Part shown: positions 52,206 through 62,125 of the stretch, in pieces
Position numbering within the stretch: the first letter of the stretch is position 1
Layout: every line of letters starts with the position of its first letter
DNA from: Porphyromonadaceae bacterium
GTDB taxonomy: Bacteria; Bacteroidota; Bacteroidia; Bacteroidales; Porphyromonadaceae
NCBI GenBank assembly: GCA_030528555.1
Contig: JAUMYQ010000005.1
Coordinates: 39,783-103,782, forward strand
DNA length: 64,000 bases
Direction of reading: 5' to 3'
The notes under the pieces: model-generated
The model's input: only the letters and a program-made list of their open reading frames with translations
Databases searched by the model: none
What the model was told of the DNA's origin: nothing
Made by a program: the position numbers and the translations under genes

Positions 52206-53684
52206 ATGGCAAAAGAACTCAAAGAACTCACCTCGCGTAGTGTAGACTACTCGCAGTGGTACCAGGATTTGGTACTTAAGGCAGACCTTGCCGAAGGCTC
52301 GGCTGTCCGAGGTTGTATGGTGATCAAGCCCTATGGCTATGCTATTTGGGAGAAGATGCAGCGTGTACTAGACGACATGTTTAAGGAGACAGGGCATGTG
52401 AATGCTTACTTTCCTCTCTTTATCCCTAAAAGTTTTTTGAGCCGAGAGGCAGACCATGTGGAGGGCTTTGCCAAAGAGTGTGCCGTGGTAACGCACTATC
52501 GCCTGAAGACGGGCTATGAGGGTGGTGTGGTCGTAGACCCCGAGGCGAGGCTCGAGGAGGAACTTATTGTGCGTCCAACTAGTGAGACCATTATTTGGAA
52601 TACCTACAAGAATTGGATCCAAAGCTATCGTGATCTGCCTATCCTATGTAATCAGTGGGCCAATGTGGTGCGTTGGGAGATGCGTACACGTCTTTTCTTG
52701 CGTACGGCTGAGTTTTTGTGGCAGGAGGGACATACAGCACACGCTACCAAGGAGGAAGCCGAAGAGGAAGCCTTGCGTATGCTACACGTTTATGAGCGCT
52801 TTGCTCGAGAATATATGGCGATGCCAGTGGTCACGGGAGTCAAGAGTGCCAACGAACGCTTTGCTGGTGCAGTAGACACCTATACAATTGAGGCTCTGAT
52901 GCAGGATGGTAAGGCTTTGCAGAGCGGTACATCGCACTTCTTGGGGCAGAATTTTGCCAAAGCTTTTGATGTGACCTTTGCTAGTAAAGAGGGTAAGCAG
53001 GAGTATGTATGGGCGACCTCCTGGGGAGTGTCCACTCGTCTGATGGGTGCACTCATCATGTCGCATTCGGATGATAATGGGCTTGTATTACCTCCAAAGC
53101 TAGCTCCCTATCAGGTGGTTATTGTTCCTATCTATAAGGGTGCAGAGCAGTTGGCCTCCATTTCGGCTCGAGTTGAACCAATCATTGCGGAGCTGAAGGC
53201 TAAGGGAGTGAGTGTGAAGTACGATGACAGCGATAACAAAAAGCCAGGATGGAAGTTTTCCGAGTATGAGCTTAAGGGGGTACCCATACGCTTGGCTCTA
53301 GGAGCTCGAGATCTGGCGCAAGCTACTATTGAGGTGGCTCGTCGGGATACTCTGACTAAGGAGACGGTGTCCCTGGAAGGGATAGCGGACTACGTTGAGG
53401 AGCTACTTGAGCAGATACAACAAAATATCTATCAAAAGGCTCTGAATTTCCGATCTGCTCATACAATCATGGTTGATACCTATGAGGAGTTTAAGCAGAA
53501 GATAGAATTTGGAGGCTTCATTTTAGCTCACTGGGATGGTACGTCCGAGACGGAAGAGCGTATCAAGGCAGAGACTAAGGCAACGATCCGTTGCATCCCA
53601 TTGGAGAGTGATAAAACCCCTGGGGTTTGTATGGTTACTGGTAAGCCTAGTGCACAGAGGGTCCTTTTTGCACGTGCATACTAG
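52206..53684 (+). CDS. proS: Proline--tRNA ligase (ProS type 3, archaeal/eukaryote-like)
   Basis: A 492-residue class II synthetase of the compact 'prokaryote type 3' form without the editing insert. Motif 2 is [20 protein letters not shown] and the preceding [16 protein letters not shown] is characteristic; the HGTP anticodon domain (about 295-395) starts at [15 protein letters not shown] and a C-terminal zinc-like domain ends with RVLFARAY. The ATG at 52206 ([19 protein letters not shown]) fits the family, one codon triplet inside the longer frame. It stands between the RluA and NrnA genes. Confidence 0.95.
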   Translation: MAKELKELTSRSVDYSQWYQDLVLKADLAEGSAVRGCMVIKPYGYAIWEKMQRVLDDMFKETGHVNAYFPLFIPKSFLSREADHVEGFAKECAVVTHYRLKTGYEGGVVVDPEARLEEELIVRPTSETIIWNTYKNWIQSYRDLPILCNQWANVVRWEMRTRLFLRTAEFLWQEGHTAHATKEEAEEEALRMLHVYERFAREYMAMPVVTGVKSANERFAGAVDTYTIEALMQDGKALQSGTSHFLGQNFAKAFDVTFASKEGKQEYVWATSWGVSTRLMGALIMSHSDDNGLVLPPKLAPYQVVIVPIYKGAEQLASISARVEPIIAELKAKGVSVKYDDSDNKKPGWKFSEYELKGVPIRLALGARDLAQATIEVARRDTLTKETVSLEGIADYVEELLEQIQQNIYQKALNFRSAHTIMVDTYEEFKQKIEFGGFILAHWDGTSETEERIKAETKATIRCIPLESDKTPGVCMVTGKPSAQRVLFARAY

Positions 53685-53742
53685 TGGCGTATTAAATGCG
53701 AGGATATTCATTAGGAGAGTGAGCCTCTCATAAGATGTGCCA

Positions 53743-54837
53743 ATGGCTATATCAAATCATATGGATCTTTTGAAGCAAAGAAGTGAACAGGTACAACGGT
53801 TTGCTAGTCTCATTAAGAAGTCACAGTGTATAGTTCTACTGCCACATACGGCTCCTGATGGTGATGCTCTCGGCTCCACGCTGGCCCTTCGTCGTGTCTT
53901 GACTTTACGCTATCCAGAGAAGTCGATAGATATCATTAGTCCAGATCATATAGAGAGTTATTTAAGTTGGATGGAAGGAGTGGATGGACTTACTCTCTAT
54001 CCTGATTTTGGAGGGAGGTCGCTTGACCTTATCCATGAGGCAGATTTACTTTTGCATCTCGATCATAACGTTACCTCTAGGCTTAGGCATGAGCCTCTGG
54101 TTTCAGCTTGTCAGAGGAGTGTAGCTTCTCGGGTGTTGATAGATCACCACCTCGATCCATCGTCTGAGTTTGATCTCGTCTTTAGTTATCCCTCGCTTTC
54201 GTCTACATGCCATCTGGTTTATATTCTTCTCTGTGCTCTTGGTTGGCAGGAGCATATAGATTCTACGGTAGCCACTCATTTACTCACGGGGATCATCACA
54301 GATACTGGTCGGTTTCTGTACAACTGCACGGACGCTCAGCTATTCTCTGCTGTGAGTGAACTGATAGCTTGTGGGGCAGGTTATGCCGAGATAATCGATA
54401 GATTATCTTACCATGGGCGGATACAGCAGCTGCTGATGCAGGGATATGCACTTTATGAAAAGATGGAGTTATATCCTGAGCTACAAACTGCTGTTATAGT
54501 TCTTTCTCAAGATGATTTATTACGTCTTGATGCTACCAAGGGCGACACGGAGGGACTGGTTAATCTTCCCTTATCTGTAGAGGGTATTACTAGTGCTTGC
54601 CTCATCAGGGAAGATAAAACTCAGGTTAAGCTTTCGATGCGTTCGATGGGGGATGTGGCTGTCAATATGGTTGCTAATCGAGGCTTTGGTGGTGGTGGTC
54701 ATCTTAATGCCGCGGGAGCGGAGTATAGAGGTACAACGCAGGAGGCGAAAAATATATACCTTTACGAGTTAGAACAGATGCTTGCTGAGCTTTACGATAA
54801 ACGTATTCCAGGTTCTAGTGAGTTTTCGATAAGATAA
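53743..54837 (+). CDS. nrnA: DHH family phosphoesterase (NrnA-like)
   Basis: A 364-residue enzyme with the DHH signature LLPHTAPDGDALGS (about 26-40), LLLHLDHNV and LIDHHLDPSS, followed by a DHHA1 domain ending in GGGGHLNAAGAEY. It degrades nanoRNA and dephosphorylates 3'-phosphoadenosine 5'-phosphate in relatives. GTG at 53737 and ATG at 53761 are alternative starts. It is 58 nt after proS and 12 nt before the DUF4827 gene. Confidence 0.92.
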   Translation: MAISNHMDLLKQRSEQVQRFASLIKKSQCIVLLPHTAPDGDALGSTLALRRVLTLRYPEKSIDIISPDHIESYLSWMEGVDGLTLYPDFGGRSLDLIHEADLLLHLDHNVTSRLRHEPLVSACQRSVASRVLIDHHLDPSSEFDLVFSYPSLSSTCHLVYILLCALGWQEHIDSTVATHLLTGIITDTGRFLYNCTDAQLFSAVSELIACGAGYAEIIDRLSYHGRIQQLLMQGYALYEKMELYPELQTAVIVLSQDDLLRLDATKGDTEGLVNLPLSVEGITSACLIREDKTQVKLSMRSMGDVAVNMVANRGFGGGGHLNAAGAEYRGTTQEAKNIYLYELEQMLAELYDKRIPGSSEFSIR

Positions 54838-54849
54838 TAAGGTACGAAG

Positions 54850-55485
54850 ATGTCATATATGCGATTCTTATATTTCGTAGCTATATGCTTACTCTTGGGG
54901 GCATCGAGTTGTAAGGATGATAATAAGCTTAAGAGCCTATCTGAGCTCAAGAGTGAACAAGGTGAGGCTATCCGTGCCCTCATTGATAAGCACGGGTTTA
55001 AGGTGGTAGACCTTGGAAGTGTGGGTAGGCTGCCAGAGAAGCCAGATCCTAATGTTTATTATAAGATTCCTAGTGCTAGTGGTCTATATATGCGAGTGCT
55101 GGATGTTGGAGATCAGTCTCGTAGAGCAGTGGATAGGGAAACTAAGATCTTTGTTTCTTTCAAAGGGTATTCCTTCAATAAGGAGAGTTCATTGATTGCG
55201 AAGTTTGATATTCTTAGTCGCCCGTCCTATCCACCTGTGGAGTTTTTGTATACAGTATTTTATCAGTACGGAGAGAACCATTATACCCTGCTTAGGCAGA
55301 GTGCATCTGTTGTCAACTATGATGACCTTATGTGTCAGGGGTTAGCTTATCCCATGTCTCTGTTGGGTGATGGGGCTAGAGTTTCTCTTATTATTCCTTT
55401 TGAGATAGGTCCAGGAGCTTCTTATGCTTCAGGATATACCTATTTCATAGAGGAGGCAGAATATGCCTTTTCTGGGGCTAACTAA
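54850..55485 (+). CDS. DUF4827 lipoprotein
   Basis: A 211-residue lipoprotein with signal and lipobox LLGASSC (C21). Downstream is a beta-rich fold with ASGLYMRVLDVGD and VSFKGYSF, matching the Bacteroidales DUF4827 family, which has an FKBP-like look but no catalytic residues that I can identify. It sits 11 nt before glmM, the usual neighbour of this family in Bacteroidales, so a role at the envelope beside peptidoglycan synthesis is plausible but unproven. Confidence 0.8.
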   Translation: MSYMRFLYFVAICLLLGASSCKDDNKLKSLSELKSEQGEAIRALIDKHGFKVVDLGSVGRLPEKPDPNVYYKIPSASGLYMRVLDVGDQSRRAVDRETKIFVSFKGYSFNKESSLIAKFDILSRPSYPPVEFLYTVFYQYGENHYTLLRQSASVVNYDDLMCQGLAYPMSLLGDGARVSLIIPFEIGPGASYASGYTYFIEEAEYAFSGAN

Positions 55486-55496
55486 TCTACGTTGCT

Positions 55497-56897
55497 ATGA
55501 CGCTAATTAAATCCATCTCTGGTATTCGTGGTACAATCGGTCGAGATGTATATGATGGCCTGAATCCGATTACTACGGCTCAATTTACGGCTGCTTATGC
55601 GGCATTCATTCGTAAGTCAACAGGAGTCGTTCGGCCTCTCATTGTTGTAGGGCGTGATGCACGGATCTCAGGACAGATGGTTAAACACATAGTACTTGGT
55701 ACGCTTATGGGGATGGGGTGTGATGTTGTGGATATTGATCTAGCTACGACACCAACGACAGAGATGGCCGTCGTTGGTAAGTCTGCTCAGGGTGGCATTA
55801 TTCTTACGGCTAGTCATAATCCTAGGCAGTGGAATGCTCTTAAGCTACTCAATGCTTGTGGCGAGTTCATTAGTGATGAGGAGGGGCGTGAGGTCCTTCG
55901 TCTAGCAGAAAGCTATGATCTGAGCTTTGCTGAGGTCGATGATCTCGGTAGAGTGGTTGAGGAGACGGACTATCTTGCCGAGCATGTGGAGGCAATCCTT
56001 GGCGCTACGGGAGTAGATGTAGAGGCGATTCGCCAGGCAAACTTTAAGGTTTGCTTCGATGGAGTCAATTCTGTGGGAGGCATTGCTCTACCTTATATGC
56101 TTAATAAGCTGGGTGTTGAGCAAATTTATCCACTTTATGATGCTCCTACAGGTGACTTTCCTCACAATCCTGAGCCTCTTCCTGAGTACCTTACGGATAT
56201 ATCTGCCAAGATGCGTGAGGTTGGAGCTGATGTGGGTTTTGTAGTAGACCCTGATGTAGATAGGCTTGCTATCTTAGATGAGAAGGGGGAGAGTATTGGC
56301 GAGGAGTACACTTTGGTGATAGTAGCGGACTATTTGCTGGGGCTAGCTGGGGGAGGAAATACGGTATCGAACCTTAGTTCTACTCGTGCTCTGAGAGACA
56401 TTACTCTGAGGCATGGAGGTGATTATAGTGCTGCTGCTGTTGGGGAGGTTAATGTGGTACGTAAAATGAAGGATACTGGTGCGATCATCGGTGGTGAAGG
56501 TAATGGCGGTATTATCTATCCTGAATTGCACTATGGTAGAGATGCTCTTGTAGGTATCGCCCTCTTCCTCTCCATGCTCGCAAAAAGTGGTAGGACAGTG
56601 AGTCAATTACGCCAGGCTTATCCAAGCTATTTCATGAGTAAGCAGAGGGTGGATCTATCCTCTGACATAGATACGCAAGCACTACTTGATAGGTTGGCTG
56701 CCGAGGAGGTCATCGCAACCTCAGGAGAGATTAATCTCGTTGATGGTGTCAAGATTGACTTTGCTGACTGCTGGGTACATGTTCGTCGAAGTAATACAGA
56801 GCCGATCATACGTATTTATACCGAGGCTCAGACAGAGGAACAGGCTACCGATTTGGCAAACAAATATAGAGAAACGATCCTATCGTATTTGCCCTAG
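55497..56897 (+). CDS. glmM: Phosphoglucosamine mutase GlmM
   Basis: A 466-residue alpha-D-phosphohexomutase that makes glucosamine-1-phosphate for UDP-GlcNAc. The phosphorylated serine is in TASHNPRQWNALK (S106), metal binding in VDPDVDRLAI, substrate specificity in GEGNGGIIYPELHYGRDA and the phosphate-binding loop is VRRSNTEPIIRIY near the C-terminus. The Glu of GEGN fits GlmM or a closely related hexosamine mutase. It follows the DUF4827 gene closely. Confidence 0.92.
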   Translation: MTLIKSISGIRGTIGRDVYDGLNPITTAQFTAAYAAFIRKSTGVVRPLIVVGRDARISGQMVKHIVLGTLMGMGCDVVDIDLATTPTTEMAVVGKSAQGGIILTASHNPRQWNALKLLNACGEFISDEEGREVLRLAESYDLSFAEVDDLGRVVEETDYLAEHVEAILGATGVDVEAIRQANFKVCFDGVNSVGGIALPYMLNKLGVEQIYPLYDAPTGDFPHNPEPLPEYLTDISAKMREVGADVGFVVDPDVDRLAILDEKGESIGEEYTLVIVADYLLGLAGGGNTVSNLSSTRALRDITLRHGGDYSAAAVGEVNVVRKMKDTGAIIGGEGNGGIIYPELHYGRDALVGIALFLSMLAKSGRTVSQLRQAYPSYFMSKQRVDLSSDIDTQALLDRLAAEEVIATSGEINLVDGVKIDFADCWVHVRRSNTEPIIRIYTEAQTEEQATDLANKYRETILSYLP

Positions 56898-56987
56898 GGC
56901 CGAGAATTTACGCTTTGTTGATCATAAATCTGCATCACGGTACTCGGCGATGGGGTTTTCTGGTGCAGTTTGCTAAATTTTGAGTTA

Positions 56988-58421
56988 TTGGCTAGGAGAA
57001 AAAAACAGCTCCCTATATTGGAGCACGTACGTATAGAGACACTTGCAGCTGAGGGTAAAGCTTTGGCTCATGTAGATGGTCAGGTTTTGTTTGTACCCTT
57101 TGTCGCACCAGGAGACTTGTGTGATGTGCAGGTTGTTAAGAAGAAGCGTAACTTTATGGAGGGGAAGCTCGTACAGATGCACGAGGCTTCCCCTTGTCGT
57201 GTAGATCCAAAGTGTATACACTTCGGGTATTGTGGTGGCTGTAAATGGCAGCATTTGCCTTATAACGTGCAGTTGCGTGCCAAAGACCAGATGGTGCACG
57301 ATGCTCTGGAGCGTATAGGCAAGGTGGAGGTGGGGGAGTATCTTCCTATTTGGGGTTCAAAGAGTACGGAGCGATATCGAAATAAGTTGGAGTTTACCTT
57401 TAGTCACAGGCGTTGGTTACTTCCAGGGGAGATGTCTAAAGCAATGCCTGAAGAGGAGGCTTTGTCAGTGTTGCCTGGCTTGGGCTTCCATATTCCTGGG
57501 ATGTTTGACAAGGTACTGGATATAGATGTATGCTATTTGGGTAGTGCTTTCATGGATGAGGTGCGTCTTTTTGTGCGAGAGTACTGTCTAGCTCGTCCCG
57601 AAGAGTACCCTTTTTTTGACCTCAAGGCTCAAGAGGGACTAATGCGTACGCTGATGCTGCGCTCTACCTCTATTGGGCAATTTATGGTAGTAGTTGTATT
57701 TTACAAGAGGGATGAGGTTGCTATCGAATCTCTTATGTCTGCTATAGCAGACCGTTTCCCCGAGATATCCTCACTGCTTTATGTGATCAATAGTAAGTGT
57801 AATGATACTATTGCCGATCAAGAGATCCACGTGTATCGAGGCTATCCTTATATAGAGGAAGAGATGGAAGGTTTGCGCTTTCGTATTAGTGCTAAATCGT
57901 TCTATCAGACCAATAGCGATCAGGCCTATGAGCTTTATAAGGTAGCTCGGGACTTTGCAGCGCTTACGGGAAGAGAACGTGTCTACGACCTTTATACAGG
58001 TACGGGAACGATTGCCAATTTTGTGGCTGGTAGGTCTGCTTCTGTTGTAGGGATTGACTACGTTCCCGAGGCTATAGAGGATGCTAAGGTCAACAGTGTT
58101 ATTAATGGCATCGACAATACTACCTTTTATGCAGGAGATATGAAAGATGTGCTGACGATGGAGCTTATGGAACATCATGGTAGGCCCGATGTGATCATTA
58201 CGGATCCTCCTCGTGCTGGAATGCATGAGAGTGTGATCGCTACCATTCTTAGGGCCACTCCAAAGCGCATCGTTTATATTAGCTGTAATCCCTCAACGCA
58301 GGCTCGAGATCTAGCTCTGTTGGTAGAAGCTAGTTCGTATCGTGTGGTGCGTAGTAGATCCGTGGATATGTTCCCCCATACTCATCACATAGAGAATGTT
58401 GTCTTACTAGAGCAAGTGTAG
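56988..58421 (+). CDS. rlmD: 23S rRNA (uracil-C5)-methyltransferase RlmD
   Basis: A 477-residue enzyme that methylates U1939-equivalent of 23S rRNA. It has an N-terminal TRAM domain (about 7-65), the iron-sulfur ligands CRVDPKC, CGGC and a further Cys, the Rossmann motif YDLYTGTGTIANF, DPPRAGMH and the catalytic Cys in VYISCNPSTQARDL. The first reading frame starts with TTG at 56970; TTG at 56988 (MARRKKQLP) matches the family start better. No ATG is nearby, so a TTG start is likely. It lies 2 nt before cdd. Confidence 0.93.
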   Translation: MARRKKQLPILEHVRIETLAAEGKALAHVDGQVLFVPFVAPGDLCDVQVVKKKRNFMEGKLVQMHEASPCRVDPKCIHFGYCGGCKWQHLPYNVQLRAKDQMVHDALERIGKVEVGEYLPIWGSKSTERYRNKLEFTFSHRRWLLPGEMSKAMPEEEALSVLPGLGFHIPGMFDKVLDIDVCYLGSAFMDEVRLFVREYCLARPEEYPFFDLKAQEGLMRTLMLRSTSIGQFMVVVVFYKRDEVAIESLMSAIADRFPEISSLLYVINSKCNDTIADQEIHVYRGYPYIEEEMEGLRFRISAKSFYQTNSDQAYELYKVARDFAALTGRERVYDLYTGTGTIANFVAGRSASVVGIDYVPEAIEDAKVNSVINGIDNTTFYAGDMKDVLTMELMEHHGRPDVIITDPPRAGMHESVIATILRATPKRIVYISCNPSTQARDLALLVEASSYRVVRSRSVDMFPHTHHIENVVLLEQV

Positions 58422-58423
58422 AT

Positions 58424-58891
58424 ATGAAAAAGGAATTAACTATTGCTTACGAGGTGCGTGTACGTGAGGAACTGACATCCCAGGAACTACATCTAGAACA
58501 AAGAGCTCTAGAAGCTGCTGAGGTAGCCTACGCGCCTTATAGCCAATTTAGAGTAGGGGCAGCTGTCTTGCTGGAGGATGGCACGGTTGTGACGGGGTCT
58601 AACCAAGAGAATGCAGCCTATCCTTCAGGAATTTGTGCTGAGCGTACAGCTCTGTTTTATGCGGGAGCTCAGTATCCATATCTAGCTCCTAAGGCATTGG
58701 TACTCGTAGCATTCAATCGAGATGGTAGAGTGCCGTACATTACGCCTTGTGGGGCTTGCAGGCAGGTCCTTTTGGAGGCCGCAAGCCGTTTTGGGAGCTT
58801 TCGTGTTTTGTTTGTCGGAGAGGTGGAAGTGGTGGAGCTGTCAGATTGCCGTCAACTCCTTCCTTTTGCTTTCGATGGTAGCGATTTGTAG
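58424..58891 (+). CDS. cdd: Cytidine deaminase
   Basis: A 155-residue homotetrameric-type deaminase for cytidine and deoxycytidine. It has PYSQFRVGAAVL, the zinc motif CAERTALFYA (Cys and catalytic Glu) and the second zinc pair TPCGACRQVLLE. Starts 2 nt after the rlmD stop, so coupled with it; 24 nt before ppk. Length is normal. Confidence 0.95.
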   Translation: MKKELTIAYEVRVREELTSQELHLEQRALEAAEVAYAPYSQFRVGAAVLLEDGTVVTGSNQENAAYPSGICAERTALFYAGAQYPYLAPKALVLVAFNRDGRVPYITPCGACRQVLLEAASRFGSFRVLFVGEVEVVELSDCRQLLPFAFDGSDL

Positions 58892-58915
58892 CTACTAACT
58901 TAAAAGATCATTCAT

Positions 58916-60979
58916 ATGCCTCATCGTAAGTTTGGGGCTCGTAGCCCTTATGTTTCGAGGGACGAGAGTTGGATGTATTTCAATCGTCGTCTACTCTTTG
59001 AAGCTGAGCGTGAGGATTTGCCCCTTATGGAGCGGATCAATTATCTCGGCATTTATTCAAACAATTTGGACGAGTTTTTTCGTGTGCGCATCGCATCGCT
59101 TAGGAGAATGACAGATACCTCACTGGGTATTCCTGAGTATGAGCGTCGCCAAGCTATTTCTACGCTTGTCAAGATAGCTCGCCTCAATCGAGAGTATTCT
59201 ATCCAGTTTGAGCAAGTCTTTCGTCATCTGATTTCTCTGCTTGATACGGAGCATATTCATATCATCAATGAACGAGAGTTGACGCCAGATCAGGAAGCTC
59301 AGGTACGTCGCTATTATATAGATCATATTAGCGGCTCGACTAACCCTATTTTCTTGGGTAGCTCTTCTTTCATCCCAGAGCTACATCTCAAGGAGGCACT
59401 TTATCATATTGTTATTCTGAAGAAAGGAGACCAGGTAGATTTTGCCTTGGTTGAGATACCTACTAGGGAACATGGGCGCTTTGTTCGTTTGCCAGATGGA
59501 GGAGGGGAGAGTTACTTGATGTTTCTCGATGATGTGCTGCGCTACGCTCTGCCGTATATCTTTGCTGGGGTGGAGTATGATACCTATGAGGCTTATACAT
59601 TTAAGTTTACAAAAGACTCGGAAATCGAGATTGATAGCGACTTACGTCGTAGTGTTATTGAGAAAGTCTCTCAGGGTATTAAACGACGCAAGCGAGGGGA
59701 ACCTATACGTCTGGTGTATGATGATGCGATGCCAGAGGAGGCTCTGAACAAAATTTGTGAGTTAGCTGAGTTTGGCTCTTCTGATACACGACTAGGCGGT
59801 GGTAGGTATCACAATATGCGTGACTTGATGAAGTTGCCAAGTTGCGGACGTCCCGATTTGTTTTTTCCACCACAACCTCCTCTCTATCCTAAGGGGCTGG
59901 ACTATTCGTCTAGTATCCTTGAGCAGATTTTACTCAAGGATATGGGTATTCATCTTCCCTATGAGAGCTTCGATGGCTTTTTACGTGTGCTTCGAGAGGC
60001 CGCGATTCACCCTGATGTGACAGGTATTCATATTTCTTTGTACCGAGTGGCGCAAAACTCCAAGGTGGTCAAGGCTCTGATGGCTGCCGCCCAAAATGGT
60101 AAGAGGGTCACGGCAGTGGTGGAATTGCTAGCTCGTTTCGATGAGGAAAGCAATATCAATTGGAGTAAAAAGATGCAAGACTCTGGTATTCATGTGGTAT
60201 TTGGACATGAAAAGCTCAAGGTACACTCCAAACTCGTCCTCATTACGATGCGTCAAAGACGCATCGCTTGCGTTGGTACTGGCAACATGCACGAGGGTAC
60301 GGCTAAGCTCTACACCGACTACATGCTCCTGACATCGCATCGTGGTATTACCTTGGATGTGCAGAAGGTTTTCGATTTCATTGAGCGACCATTTCTCAAT
60401 GTTTCATTTAAAGAGCTGCTTGTTGCTCCCAATGATATGCGTCGTCGCTTGTATTACCTCATTAATCGGGAGATTAAATTGGCGCAGTTGGGGAAGCCAG
60501 CTTATATCAAGCTGAAGCTTAATCATATTGTTGATGAGCGGATGGTGGCTAAGCTCTATGAGGCGAGTGAAGCAGGTGTACAGATTGATCTGTGTCTTCG
60601 AGGGAATTGCTCTCTTGTACCAGGGCTGTCAGGCTATAGCTCTCGCATTACAATCAATGGGATTATAGACCGTTATCTAGAGCATGCGCGCATTTATATC
60701 TTTGGTAATGGTGGCAAGCCCAGATATTTTGTCGGGTCAACGGACTGGATGCCTCGTAATTTGGATAAGCGTATAGAGGTTATGGCACCAGTCTATGATC
60801 CAGATATACAGGCTGAGTTAGAGATGATCGTTAGCTATGGTATTGCAGATACTGCTCAGGGTTACTACGTAAATACTCGAGGAGGCGGCCCCAAGCGTAG
60901 AGACATTATTTCCGAGGAGCTATTTCGTTCTCAAGAGGCTCTATATAAATATTATCAAGATAAACGAGATATCAACTGA
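58916..60979 (+). CDS. ppk1: Polyphosphate kinase PPK1
   Basis: A 687-residue kinase that makes long-chain polyphosphate from ATP. It opens with the N domain (YVSRDESWMYFNRRLLFEAE), and the catalytic C1/C2 domains carry the phosphorylated His in KVHSKLVLI (H437), GTGNMHEGTAKLYTDYMLLT, the paired arginines and SGYSSRITING. All catalytic segments are present. It is 24 nt after cdd and 4 nt before ppx, so synthesis and breakdown of polyphosphate are encoded together. Confidence 0.96.
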   Translation: MPHRKFGARSPYVSRDESWMYFNRRLLFEAEREDLPLMERINYLGIYSNNLDEFFRVRIASLRRMTDTSLGIPEYERRQAISTLVKIARLNREYSIQFEQVFRHLISLLDTEHIHIINERELTPDQEAQVRRYYIDHISGSTNPIFLGSSSFIPELHLKEALYHIVILKKGDQVDFALVEIPTREHGRFVRLPDGGGESYLMFLDDVLRYALPYIFAGVEYDTYEAYTFKFTKDSEIEIDSDLRRSVIEKVSQGIKRRKRGEPIRLVYDDAMPEEALNKICELAEFGSSDTRLGGGRYHNMRDLMKLPSCGRPDLFFPPQPPLYPKGLDYSSSILEQILLKDMGIHLPYESFDGFLRVLREAAIHPDVTGIHISLYRVAQNSKVVKALMAAAQNGKRVTAVVELLARFDEESNINWSKKMQDSGIHVVFGHEKLKVHSKLVLITMRQRRIACVGTGNMHEGTAKLYTDYMLLTSHRGITLDVQKVFDFIERPFLNVSFKELLVAPNDMRRRLYYLINREIKLAQLGKPAYIKLKLNHIVDERMVAKLYEASEAGVQIDLCLRGNCSLVPGLSGYSSRITINGIIDRYLEHARIYIFGNGGKPRYFVGSTDWMPRNLDKRIEVMAPVYDPDIQAELEMIVSYGIADTAQGYYVNTRGGGPKRRDIISEELFRSQEALYKYYQDKRDIN

Positions 60980-60983
60980 AACA

Positions 60984-61877
60984 ATGGCTAAAGAACACTA
61001 TGCAGGGATAGATATTGGTTCAAATGCAGTGCGTCTGCTTATTAAATGTACCAGTGATTCTGGGACAAAAGAGCCTTTGTCGAAGGTACAGCTCATACGT
61101 ATTCCCCTACGTTTGGGTGAGGATGCGTTCAATAAGGGGCGCATTGGCAAACGCAAGCGAGGGCAGTTGCTATCGCTCATGAGGGCCTATAGTGAGCTGA
61201 TGAATATCTTTGAGGTCAAAAGGTATAGAGCTTGTGCTACAAGCGCGATGCGCGATGCTGCCAATGGAGCCGATCTGGTGAATGAAGTTTATAAGGAAAC
61301 TGGTATTCGTATCGAAATCATAGATGGACAAGAGGAGGCTAGGCTTATTTCTAGTGACCTCACAGAGGGATTGGAAATTGGAGCAGATGAAATGTTTCTC
61401 TACGTTGATGTTGGGGGGGGCAGTACTGAGCTGAACCTCTTACAAGGACGTAGGCTCATTGATTCTCAGTCATTCAATATTGGTACCATCAGGTTATTGA
61501 GTGAGAAGGTGACGTCAGAGACGATTAGGAGCTTTGAAAGGTATCTTGCTGAAGTTGCAGCCAGATATCCGTTAGTTAGGATTGTTGGCTCTGGAGGTAA
61601 TATCAACAAGCTTCTCCGTTTGGGAGCTCCTGCGGAGCGTGGTAGGGTCAACTATTTGCCTTTGCCTTGCTTACGCGCTGTTACCGATGAGCTTAAACGA
61701 TATACTAGAGAAGAGCGTATGGTACGTTTCGGCCTCAAGCCCGACCGAACTGACGTGATTATCCCAGCGGCAGACATATTCTTGCAGGTAGCCGATACGC
61801 TCTCTTGTGATGGAATAATTGTACCGACGAGGGGCCTATCCGATGGTATTGTAGATACACTCTACCGAGAGGTCTAA
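60984..61877 (+). CDS. ppx: Exopolyphosphatase / Ppx-GppA family phosphatase
   Basis: A 297-residue ASKHA-fold phosphatase, shorter than E. coli Ppx (lacks the C-terminal HD-like half), typical for Bacteroidetes. Key parts are GIDIGSNAVRLL (8-19), CATSAMRDAANG, the catalytic Glu in IDGQEEARLI, and YVDVGGGSTELNLL. It would shorten polyphosphate or hydrolyse pppGpp. A G8 run encodes the GGG (61413-61420). It ends the ppk operon, followed by a terminator. Confidence 0.93.
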   Translation: MAKEHYAGIDIGSNAVRLLIKCTSDSGTKEPLSKVQLIRIPLRLGEDAFNKGRIGKRKRGQLLSLMRAYSELMNIFEVKRYRACATSAMRDAANGADLVNEVYKETGIRIEIIDGQEEARLISSDLTEGLEIGADEMFLYVDVGGGSTELNLLQGRRLIDSQSFNIGTIRLLSEKVTSETIRSFERYLAEVAARYPLVRIVGSGGNINKLLRLGAPAERGRVNYLPLPCLRAVTDELKRYTREERMVRFGLKPDRTDVIIPAADIFLQVADTLSCDGIIVPTRGLSDGIVDTLYREV

Positions 61878-61892
61878 CTTCGGGGTAAAATC

Positions 61893-61944
61893 TACAATAA
61901 GAAGCCCTTGGAGTACTTCTATACTCCAAGGGCTTCTTATTGTA
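61893..61944. terminator. Perfect 23-bp terminator hairpin after ppx
   Basis: Arms 61893-61915 and 61922-61944 are perfect reverse complements over 23 bp (TACAATAAGAAGCCCTTGGAG plus TA) with a 6-nt CTTCTA loop, 15 nt after the stop. AAGAAA follows on the plus strand; the minus strand reads U-rich after the stem. Confidence 0.75.
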
Positions 61945-62049
61945 AAGAAATGTGGTGAGATACCTATTAGCTCACTATGTGGAGAGAAGGGGGAGGATCT
62001 AAGAGATTATTTTATGAGGTAAAGATGGGGAGATTATCTAGCTAAGGGT

Positions 62050-62057
62050 TATATTTG
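62050..62057 (+). promoter_or_regulatory. -7 box for the DUF4254 gene
   Basis: TATATTTG matches TAnnTTTG, 69 nt before the start codon. A correctly placed TTG is absent. The rest of the 248-nt spacer after ppx holds only the ppx terminator. Confidence 0.4.
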
Positions 62058-62125
62058 CGTAGTATGGCTCATGATGTTAAGGGCTTGTAGTTCGAGTAAT
62101 AAGTTTAAGGTTATAAAGATAGGAT

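Noticed and set aside
61413-61420. G8 run in ppx as a phase-variation tract
   Set aside because: It encodes the essential GGG of the phosphate-binding loop; no sign of variation can be read from one sequence.
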